A stretch of 12,301 nucleotides of DNA from Coliplasma sp045538555 (GTDB lineage: Bacteria > Bacillota > Clostridia > Oscillospirales > CAG-382): contig JAZSRP010000050.1 in the NCBI GenBank assembly GCA_045538555.1, positions 1 through 12,301 of the forward strand. The letters run 5' to 3'. Below are positions 6,447 through 12,301 of the stretch, piece after piece; within the stretch, counting starts at the first letter, position 1, and every line of letters starts with the position of its first letter. The notes under the pieces were generated by a model. It saw only the letters and a list, made by a program, of their open reading frames with translations, did no database searches and was not told the origin of the DNA. The translations under genes were made by a program, and so were the position numbers.

Positions 6447-7943
6447 ATGAACAACAATTCTCCTGCAAAAAAGGACCTCAGAAAAGCAAAATACGGCTCT
6501 CTCTCAATCGCTTTTACGGTGGTTTTTGTTGCGCTGATCATCTCCCTCAACCTCATCCTCTCCTCCATGTCCATTGCGGGCGATCTGACGGTGGACCTGA
6601 CAAAAGAGGATTTCACGCAGATCGGTGAGGAGACACGCTCCCTCATCAACGCCATGGGCAACGACGTGGACATCACAATTTATTTTATGGCAGCCCGCGA
6701 CCTGTATGACAGCGAGGAGTTTGAGTACAACGGCGTAAACCGTATCGCCATTATCCGTGACCTTGCTCTCAACTATGAAAAACAGTTCCCCGGCAAGATC
6801 AAGGTAGAATTCAAGGAGCTTGGCACCGACCCCGAGTTTGAACAAAAATATCTGGAGGAGGGCGCCACCTCTCTGAGCAATTCCAGCATTATCGTTCAGG
6901 GAAAATACCATTTCCGTATTCTGGGTATTCCCGCTTTTTATGAGACTGACGAGGAAGGTAATTATTATTCCTTCAACGGTGAATACAGATTCACCTCCGC
7001 AATTCTTCAGAGCTCCATCTCCGAGCCACAGGTGGTTACGTTTACCACCGGTCACGGTGAGTCACCCTCACAATCTCTGCTGGCAATCCTTGCCAATGCA
7101 GGATTTGAGCTGAAAGTGAGCAATCTGGAGCAGGACGGTATCGACCCTCGCACAGAGATTCTTGTGTGTGCCGATCCTCAGACGGATTTTTCTGAGTCGG
7201 AGATCGATACTCTCACGTCTTATCTTGCAAAATACAACAGCTTTATATTGATGGTGGACTCCGAGACTCCGAGACATCCCCAGCTCTTGGCAATGCTGGA
7301 GGATTATTGGGGAATCGGCTACAAGCCCATGTACCGGATCACCGATAGCCAGCACTCCCTGGGCAAAGAGGCGTTTCTCAACGCAAAATATTTTACCATC
7401 GACTCCGAAACTGCATCAAAATCCGCTGCATACCAGATCCACAAAACCGTGTCTGACATGGGCGGCGTGATCTCCACCGTGATGCCAGAGAGCGTCATGC
7501 TGTATGCACGTGAGAGTCTGTCACAGGATGATTTTATGGTAGAAAAGGTCCTCACCTCCTACGAGACAGCAAGGGTCACCTACAGCGGTGAGGAAATGAC
7601 AACGGGCGAGCAGCCCATCATGCTCCTGTCTACAAAGGGAGACTATGATGACCAAAACGCATTGCAGTATTCCTACGTGATGCTCATCGGCAGCACGGAG
7701 TTTGCCTCCGATGCAAACCTTGCCAACGGAACCTACGGCAATAAGCGTGTTTTGCTGGCGGCAGCACGCACCTTCTCTGCTCATCGAGTGGCTCCCGATA
7801 TTTCCTCAAAGCCCTTTGGCGATGTGGCGCTGGATATCGAGCTGGGCACCGCAAAAACGCTTACCATTGTCATCTGCACACTCATCCCTGCAGTCCTGCT
7901 GGTGCTGGGCGTCCTCATGTTCCTCCGCCGCAGACATCTCTGA
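6447..7943 (+). CDS. GldG-like ABC transporter auxiliary subunit
   Basis: The 498-residue protein has a cytoplasmic basic N-terminus, one membrane helix at about 18-42, a long outward-facing region, and a C-terminal helix at about 471-493 ending in RRRHL. That topology and the central block from residue 197 (VTFTTGHGE, then ADPQTDFSESEIDTL and a stretch ending YWGIGY near 291) match the GldG/ABC auxiliary family, a Rossmann-like glutamine-amidotransferase-type fold without known catalysis. It sits 18 bases after the permease gene, completing ATPase-permease-auxiliary order. The family works at the membrane with its permease, but its biochemical role is not established. A strong hairpin follows at 7966-7995, so the next two genes may be expressed at a different level. 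Confidence 0.9.
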   Translation: MNNNSPAKKDLRKAKYGSLSIAFTVVFVALIISLNLILSSMSIAGDLTVDLTKEDFTQIGEETRSLINAMGNDVDITIYFMAARDLYDSEEFEYNGVNRIAIIRDLALNYEKQFPGKIKVEFKELGTDPEFEQKYLEEGATSLSNSSIIVQGKYHFRILGIPAFYETDEEGNYYSFNGEYRFTSAILQSSISEPQVVTFTTGHGESPSQSLLAILANAGFELKVSNLEQDGIDPRTEILVCADPQTDFSESEIDTLTSYLAKYNSFILMVDSETPRHPQLLAMLEDYWGIGYKPMYRITDSQHSLGKEAFLNAKYFTIDSETASKSAAYQIHKTVSDMGGVISTVMPESVMLYARESLSQDDFMVEKVLTSYETARVTYSGEEMTTGEQPIMLLSTKGDYDDQNALQYSYVMLIGSTEFASDANLANGTYGNKRVLLAAARTFSAHRVAPDISSKPFGDVALDIELGTAKTLTIVICTLIPAVLLVLGVLMFLRRRHL

Positions 7944-7965
7944 TGGTTTTTTAACAGAATTTTTT

Positions 7966-7995
7966 AAAAAGGGGATTTGCAAAAATCCCCTTTTT
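7966..7995 (+). terminator. Hairpin terminator or attenuator after the GldG-like gene
   Basis: A 13-base perfect stem pairs 7966-7978 (AAAAAGGGGATTT) with 7983-7995 (AAATCCCCTTTTT) around a four-base loop, with five T closing the right arm. It lies 22 bases after the stop codon. It may end the upstream operon or only reduce read-through to the DUF4340 gene, since no convincing promoter was found between 7996 and 8240. It would act on either strand. Confidence 0.75.
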
Positions 7996-8005
7996 GAAAA
8001 TGCTT

Positions 8006-8227
8006 GTCACTTTTGAAAAAGTGACACAAAACTTTTTAAAGTGGTTGGAGAAAAAGAGACAGTTTTGGGATGAAAATTTCAAAACTTGATATACGTAGCG
8101 GGGAATGTTGCTTAAATTTCGAATACCCCCTTGCTGCGGGTGGGAAGCCGTTTCCATTCACAGCTTCACATATCGACCTGCCCCGACAGGGCAATAAAAA
8201 GTTTTGCCAAGCTTTTTCAAAAGCGGG
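8006..8227 (-). repeat. BOX-like modular repeat element, single core, inverted copy
   Basis: Read on the minus strand from 8227, the element starts CCCGCTTTTGAAAAAGC, continues to AAAACTTTTTA and GCCCTGTCGGGGC, then the core hairpin (8145-8151 pairing with 8160-8166), a tail with ACTGTCTC near 8060, and a terminal hairpin at 8006-8025. The same succession is found on the + strand at 11397-12113, with four cores instead of one. The two ends are imperfect inverted repeats of each other (TTTTGAAAAAG...CAAAACTTTTTA). It encodes no transposase, so if mobile it would depend on an enzyme elsewhere. It fills the gap between the GldG-like and DUF4340 genes and ends one base before the latter's ribosome site. 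Confidence 0.85.
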
Positions 8228-8234
8228 AAAGAGG
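8228..8234 (+). promoter_or_regulatory. Ribosome binding site fixing the start of the DUF4340 gene
   Basis: AAAGAGG lies 6 bases before ATG 8241, which begins a normal lysine-plus-hydrophobic N-terminus. The open frame extends upstream to 8070, but that part lies inside the repeat element and lacks a ribosome site, so 8241 is chosen. Confidence 0.85.
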
Positions 8235-8240
8235 TTTTTT

Positions 8241-10670
8241 ATGAAAAAACAGATAATAACAGTTGTTTCCGTTGCGCTGGTTGCCATTCTTTTGTTTGGC
8301 ATATACAGTATTTTTCTCAAGGATGACGGCATCGAACAGAGCACGGATGCGTTTTTCAACCTGACTCCTGACGTAAAAGAAGCTCTCTCCAAGCTGGAAA
8401 CAGGGGTTGATATCCGGCTTTTTGGCTATGAAGAAAACAACTCCGACTGGGAAATGCTTTCAAAATACGCCAAGAGCATCGAATCCGCAAGCCGAAAGAT
8501 CGATCTGTCCACAGAAGAAAGCGACACCGATTTTGTTCGGGTGTCCGTTGACGGAAACCAACGCGACCTTGCGTTTGATTTGTTTTTCAAACGTCTGTAT
8601 GACGGCACTCTGTATGCTTTTGACGGAGAGGCGCTGATCTGCAACGCTATTTTTGAGCTGTGCGGAATGGAAAAGATGGACATCTCCCTCAGAGCTGTTT
8701 CGGGCTACGACACAGAGGGCGATACGCTCACTGCATCGGGTTATCCTTTCATGTTTACCGCTCTTGACCGCTCAAACATTGCTTTTCTCACCATCAACAA
8801 TGAGCACGGAAGCTACTCTATCTATCAGCAGGACAAGAATTTTTATTTTTCCGAGTCGGTACTGGTGAGCTATGACGACGAGATGTTTTCGCTGCTGACC
8901 ACCACCTGCAGATACCCCGTCACCGTGGGCAAGATGGATATGCCCGAGGGCAAGACTTTTGCCAACTACAAGCTGGACAAACAGGAAAGCGCAACCTGCT
9001 CGTATTCACTCATGACCGTTGCCGACAAGGAGGGCAGATACTATCTGCACACCGTTTACGTGGGCGCACTGGCGTCTACCGGATCGTTCTATTATGCCCG
9101 TTATATCGGCGGACTTTTTGAGCCGGGCAAGAACGGCGAGAGCGACAAAATGATTCAAAATCTGTCAAAAGACAAGATCTATTTCCTGTCCGCATCGGAC
9201 GTTCAGGGTTCTCTGGCACTTCCCTCCACCGACATCATGGCGGCAACTCTTGTATATGGTATCAACGATACGGGAGAGGCGTTTGCCATTGACAACGTTC
9301 ATATCGATTATCACAAAGAAGAAATCTACGCCCAGATCCGCAACATGGTGGCGTTCAATGCGGCACCAAACCTTGCTGCCAACGACAACGCCGCTTTGAC
9401 AAAGCTGCTGGGCAACAAGGTGTTTGCATCGGATTATTCCAACTATGACGGCGGATGGACTCAGCACACCGACGTTTTTGCGGGACTTACCAGCTCCGAC
9501 GGAAAATCTACCTACGTTCAGGCACTCCTGTCCAAAAAATCCGAGACGGGCGACTACAAGATGACATTTGGGCTGCTCCGTGATGAAAAGAACGGCGCGT
9601 ACCTGCCCAACAAGGTTTCCATCTCCGTCTCCTCCGATGGCGTCAACTTCTTTGAACCTGAAAATTATTCCGTTATCCCCTCACATGAGGACGGAAAAGT
9701 AAAAAAATACGATCTGGATTTTCATTCCGACGAGCCCGCAAAATTTGTCCGTGTAAAATTTGACGTACCCCAAAGCGCAAAAACCTACGTAGTATTTGAC
9801 GAGATCAGATTCTACGCCGACGGAAAGGATGCCCAGCCGCCCGATTCTATCAGCGGCGTGTGGCGTCTCATGCGTCCGGATGCATATATTGACGAGGGCA
9901 GAAATTTTGCCTATCTTGATTCCAACAATTTCAACAACTTCCTGTACGGGTTTGCTACACTTACGGATACAAAGGTGGTTGCCTGCGCTATCTCCGAAAA
10001 CGGCGATCCCTCCAAGCTCAATACCGAAAAACTGGCAAAATTTGGACTGGACAAGCCCGAAAAGCATTTCTCCTACGATTACAACGGAATCACCACCGAT
10101 CTCTACGTCAGCGCACCCAACGAGAACGGGAACTACTACGTTTATTCCGTTTTGTCCGGAAAGAGCGGCGACACAGAGGTGAATTTCTGCACCGACGTGG
10201 TCTGCGAGCTGAATACCACCGACTGCCCCTGGCTGGGATGGAAGTTTGTAGAATTTGTTGATCACTCTCTGCTGTCAATGTATATCACAGAAATCGACGA
10301 GATGTCCATCTCCTTTGACGGAAAAAAATATGATTTTACCCCCGTTTTCAACGCAGATGACGACATGACCCACGTGGAATGGAACGGTGAGGAGCTGGAT
10401 CAAAAGAGCTTTAAATACCTGTACCAGTACGTTCTCAAGATTTATATGCAGGACGAATACGTTCCGCAGGAAGGTGACAACCCCAGAGAATACCTCCGCA
10501 TCAACATTGAGACCGAATCCCGCTCCACGGAGATCGTGTTCTACCGCGTATCCGCCAGCCGCTGTTATTTTACCATCGACGGTCAGGGCAGCTACTACGC
10601 ACTGGTTGAGGACGTGAACAACGTGATGGAAAATACCCTCAAATATATTGAGGGCAAAGAGGTCAGATAA
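8241..10670 (+). CDS. Membrane-anchored DUF4340-type protein with an inserted discoidin-like domain
   Basis: The 809-residue protein starts MKKQIITVV and has one membrane helix at about 4-26; the rest is presumably outside the cytoplasm. Two regions of short beta-strand repeats resemble DUF4340: about 44-330 (YSIYQQDKNFYF, YKLDKQE, SFYYARYIGG) and about 560-800 (FGLDKPEKHFSYDY, then the final YFTIDGQGSYYAL). Between them, at about 390-528, is a stretch that looks like a discoidin/F5-8C jelly roll: VSISVSSDGVNF followed by FVRVKF and FDEIRFYADG. Such domains often bind sugars or other surface ligands. DUF4340 genes commonly follow gldAFG-like genes in Clostridia, so it probably works with that ABC complex. 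The stop overlaps the next start (TAATG). The molecular role is unknown; the family call is by motif recognition only. Confidence 0.82.
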   Translation: MKKQIITVVSVALVAILLFGIYSIFLKDDGIEQSTDAFFNLTPDVKEALSKLETGVDIRLFGYEENNSDWEMLSKYAKSIESASRKIDLSTEESDTDFVRVSVDGNQRDLAFDLFFKRLYDGTLYAFDGEALICNAIFELCGMEKMDISLRAVSGYDTEGDTLTASGYPFMFTALDRSNIAFLTINNEHGSYSIYQQDKNFYFSESVLVSYDDEMFSLLTTTCRYPVTVGKMDMPEGKTFANYKLDKQESATCSYSLMTVADKEGRYYLHTVYVGALASTGSFYYARYIGGLFEPGKNGESDKMIQNLSKDKIYFLSASDVQGSLALPSTDIMAATLVYGINDTGEAFAIDNVHIDYHKEEIYAQIRNMVAFNAAPNLAANDNAALTKLLGNKVFASDYSNYDGGWTQHTDVFAGLTSSDGKSTYVQALLSKKSETGDYKMTFGLLRDEKNGAYLPNKVSISVSSDGVNFFEPENYSVIPSHEDGKVKKYDLDFHSDEPAKFVRVKFDVPQSAKTYVVFDEIRFYADGKDAQPPDSISGVWRLMRPDAYIDEGRNFAYLDSNNFNNFLYGFATLTDTKVVACAISENGDPSKLNTEKLAKFGLDKPEKHFSYDYNGITTDLYVSAPNENGNYYVYSVLSGKSGDTEVNFCTDVVCELNTTDCPWLGWKFVEFVDHSLLSMYITEIDEMSISFDGKKYDFTPVFNADDDMTHVEWNGEELDQKSFKYLYQYVLKIYMQDEYVPQEGDNPREYLRINIETESRSTEIVFYRVSASRCYFTIDGQGSYYALVEDVNNVMENTLKYIEGKEVR

Positions 10671-11389
10671 TGAAACGCTTTTTGCTCCTCCTGATTTTGA
10701 TTTTTGGTGTGCTTGGCTGCTCCTGCGGATCACAGCAGGCAGATATCACACCGCTGGTGCAGGCGGTGGAAAAAACAAATTCTGCCCCGTCGCACAAGGG
10801 TGACTACCAGCTGGAAATAACGTTTGGCTCGGGTTCTGTCCTGTATTTTTCGGCAGGAGATATACAGTTTGACCGTGACAAAAAGACCGCTCAGGCAGAG
10901 CTTTCTACCACTTATCTGGGTTTGTCATCAAAGGTGACCAACCGCTACAGCGACGGAAAAATGGTGTCTGTGGACAACGGTGAAACACTGGAGTTTGAAG
11001 AAAGCGCCGATGAGGTGTTCTCGCATTTTCCCTATTGTCCCATTCCGTTGCCCAACACATCGGACTGCCGTGATTTTCAGACGGTGGACTCCAACGGAAA
11101 AAATGCTTTTTCCTTTGTGATCCCCGACGGAAAACCCATCTGCGATATGATCATCGGCTCCGACCTGTATGAGCTGGCGGCGGTCATCAAGGAGCCGCAG
11201 CCCCACCTGACCCGCTACGGCGAGGTGGCCTGCACCTACTCCTATGACCAAAACGGCCTGCTGGTGGCAAAATACAGCTTTGAAGTAACCCTCTTTGACC
11301 GCCAACCCTACACCCCGGGCCATTCCGCACCGGAAGAGGAGTATACTCTCACCCTAAAGATCGTGGCTCGAATATCATTTGACAATTAG
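10670..11389 (+). CDS. Putative lipoprotein of the Gld-like operon
   Basis: The 239-residue protein has a typical lipoprotein signal: MKR, a hydrophobic stretch at 4-15, and the lipobox VLGC with C17 as the predicted lipidated cysteine (C19 is a less likely alternative). The mature part is rich in alternating beta-strand patterns (YQLEITFGSGSVLYFS, VTNRYSDGKMVSVDNGE, YTLTLKIVARISF), loosely like LolA/LppX-type lipid-binding shells, but I cannot assign a family. ATG 10670 overlaps the upstream TAA by one base, implying coupled translation with the DUF4340 protein. The likely location is the outer face of the membrane, next to the ABC complex. It is the last protein gene supported in the window. 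Confidence 0.85.
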   Translation: MKRFLLLLILIFGVLGCSCGSQQADITPLVQAVEKTNSAPSHKGDYQLEITFGSGSVLYFSAGDIQFDRDKKTAQAELSTTYLGLSSKVTNRYSDGKMVSVDNGETLEFEESADEVFSHFPYCPIPLPNTSDCRDFQTVDSNGKNAFSFVIPDGKPICDMIIGSDLYELAAVIKEPQPHLTRYGEVACTYSYDQNGLLVAKYSFEVTLFDRQPYTPGHSAPEEEYTLTLKIVARISFDN

Positions 11390-11425
11390 TTTCTGCCCCG
11401 CTTTTGAAAAAGCTCGTCACTTTTG

Positions 11426-11447
11426 AAAAAGTGACACAAAACTTTTT
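11426..11447 (+). terminator. Weak hairpin that may end the lipoprotein operon
   Basis: AAAAAGT (11426-11432) can pair with ACTTTTT (11441-11447), followed by CTTTG. It competes with the stronger hairpin GTCACTTTT/AAAAGTGAC at 11416-11435. Either could act 30-60 bases after the lipoprotein stop, but both belong to the repeat element, so a terminator role is tentative. Confidence 0.35.
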
Positions 11448-12032
11448 CTTTGCCTGTCGGCGCTTGTCGGTGGGTGAAGTTGTGAAAGAAAACAACTTCC
11501 CATCCACGGCAAGGGGTTTTCAAAATTTTGAGATTTTTTTATAATTATTTTAATATGGTTGTCACTTTTGAAAAAGTGACACAAAACTTTTTGTTGCCCT
11601 TCGGGGCTGGTCGATGGGTGAAGTCGTGAACGAAAACAGCTTCCCATCCACAGCAGGGGGTATTCAAAATTTCGGGCTACACTCCCTGCTATGAGTATCA
11701 AATTTTAAAATCTTATCCCAAAGCTCGTCACTTTTGAAAAAGTGACACAAAACTTTTTATTTGCCTGTCGGCGCTGATCGATGGGTGAAGCTGTGAATGG
11801 AAACGGCTCCCCATCCGCAGCAAGGGGTATTCGAAAATTCAAGCAACTTTTTCCACTATGAGTATCAAAAAGACAGCTTTTTATCCCAAAGCTCGTCACT
11901 TTTGAAAAAGTGACACAAAATTTTTTGTTGCCCTTCGGGGCTGGTCGATGGGTGAAGTTGTGAACGAAAACAGCTTCCCATCCGCGGCAAGGGGTATTCG
12001 AAAATTCAAGCAGCTTTCCCGCTATGAATATC

Positions 12033-12068
12033 AAAAAGACAGCTTTTTATACCAAAGCTGTCTTTTTT
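12033..12068 (+). terminator. Strong intrinsic terminator at the end of the repeat array
   Basis: A perfect 14-base stem pairs 12033-12046 with 12054-12067 around a seven-base loop, with ACAGCTTT/AAAGCTGT in the stem and six T at 12063-12068. It can act in both directions. It is the tail of the fourth core; in core three the matching stem at about 11871-11897 is interrupted (AAAGCTCGTC instead of AAAGCTGTC). It shields the downstream RNA copy from the operon. Confidence 0.85.
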
Positions 12069-12137
12069 CTCAAACTATTTTCAAAAGTTTTGCCCCGCTT
12101 TTTCAAAAGCGGGCATTTATAATGAAAATTTATTCCA

Positions 12138-12301
12138 CTCTTTTTTATTACCACTGAAGATGCTGTGTCAACGAAGGATCGAAGATGCTGCCTGAAGGCG
12201 TGAAAAGAGATGCAGATTGGACGATCAGCCCCCGACGCTGTACAACGGTACTGCAAGGGGGCGGATCGTTCAAAACACAAAAAAATATAATAAAAAGAGC
12301 C
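12138..12301 (+). ncRNA. Putative structured small RNA, copy 2, cut by the window end
   Basis: Positions 12188-12284 match 45-141 at 96 of 97 bases (the difference is T65 against A12208), so the long GGACGATC...GATCGTTC stem with its GCCCCC/GGGGGC extension and AACG loop is fully kept. Upstream of 12188 the sequence is unrelated to copy 1, yet an outer helix can still form: 12138-12150 (CTCTTTTTTATTA) with 12288-12299 (TAATAAAAAGAG, one bulged base). The final AAAAAGAGCC could instead be the left arm of a terminator completed beyond the window. The CTTTTCAC partner of GTGAAAAG present in copy 1 is missing. A TATAAT at 12118-12123 is suitably placed for a start near 12130, but no good -35 box accompanies it. 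The stretch 12140-12190 also holds a direct repeat GAAGATGCTG. Confidence 0.45.

Larger units (their letters stand above)
11397..12113 (+). repeat. BOX-like modular repeat element with four tandem cores
   Basis: The element begins with CCCGCTTTTGAAAAAGC at 11397 and ends with a CCCGCTTTT/AAAAGCGGG hairpin at 12094-12113, so its termini are inverted repeats. Between them are four core units beginning at 11416, 11561, 11727 and 11895, with spacings of 145, 166 and 168 bases. Each unit starts with the hairpin GTCACTTTT-GA-AAAAGTGAC, then ACAAAACTTTTT or a close variant, a short GCC(C)/GGGC hairpin, a GATGGG/CCCATC hairpin with an inner seven-base stem, and a tail with ATTC and TATCAAA. The 8006-8227 element has the same ends with one core in the opposite orientation. 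Minus-strand open frames through the units repeat the same peptide because the DNA is repeated; they lack ribosome sites and are not called as genes. Confidence 0.88.

Noticed and set aside
8086..8117. Promoter inside the repeat element (TTGATA at 8086-8091, TTAAAT at 8112-8117)
   Set aside because: The spacer is 20 bases and the -10 match is poor.
8070..8240. N-terminal extension of the DUF4340 protein to an upstream ATG at 8070
   Set aside because: It lies inside the repeat element, has no ribosome site, and would bury the membrane helix behind 57 unusual residues; ATG 8241 has AAAGAGG at good spacing.
11417..12034. Minus-strand open frames of 94 and 109 residues with repeated peptide motifs such as FPFTAS and NKKFC
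   Set aside because: They are translations of the tandem repeat units; no ribosome sites, and the repetition follows the DNA period, so they are not credible genes.
11397..12113. CRISPR array
   Set aside because: The units are about 166 bases, differ throughout, and have no short identical repeats with unique spacers; no cas genes are present.
1..12301. Mobile island bounded by the 97-base direct repeats as attachment sites
   Set aside because: The interior is housekeeping (hisS, aspS) and transport genes; no integrase, transposase or tRNA end is present.

Overview
The window looks like chromosomal DNA of a low-to-moderate GC Gram-positive bacterium of the Bacillota, most likely class Clostridia. 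The pointers are a clostridial-style hisS-aspS pair, a minD-mgsA gene adjacency of the kind found in clostridial min/mre/rodA regions, sigma-A-like promoter spacing, strong Shine-Dalgarno sites, two TTG starts, and a lipoprotein with a Gram-positive style signal. All nine genes with support lie on the + strand.

Layout. Positions 1-375 hold no protein gene. They contain a foldable RNA-like sequence that ends in a clear intrinsic terminator (about 1-180), a 31-base repeat of its 5' arm (264-294) and a good promoter (306-334). From 376 to 6428 the genes are tightly packed: a MinD-like ATPase, a methylglyoxal-synthase-family protein lacking the catalytic residues, hisS, aspS, an ABC-2 type ATPase and its permease. 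The next gene (6447-7943) is the GldG-like auxiliary subunit, followed by a strong hairpin. A 222-base repeat element (8006-8227, minus orientation) then runs right up to the ribosome binding site of a large anchored DUF4340-type protein (8241-10670). That gene overlaps a lipoprotein gene by one base (10670-11389). Positions 11390-12301 hold no protein gene: a larger relative of the 8006-8227 element carrying four tandem core units, a strong terminator, and a second copy of the RNA-like sequence from the start of the window.

How the genes may work together. hisS and aspS are housekeeping translation genes. The two upstream genes look like a relic of a min-mgsA cluster: both families are recognisable, but no minC, minE or rodA is beside them and the methylglyoxal synthase homologue is predicted to be inactive as such. 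The five genes from 4749 to 11389 form a Gld-like ABC module (ATPase, six-helix permease, GldG-like extracytoplasmic subunit, DUF4340 protein, lipoprotein), probably a cell-envelope machine of unknown substrate.

The most unusual content is non-coding. One signal is a 97-base sequence found at both ends of the window with a single mismatch, folding into a long stem and followed by a different A-rich, terminator-like 3' flank in each place. The other is a modular repeat family that resembles pneumococcal BOX elements in architecture: two elements share both termini but carry one and four copies of a roughly 166-base core, whose hairpin shows compensatory base changes. Everything here is read by eye; no database or folding program was used.
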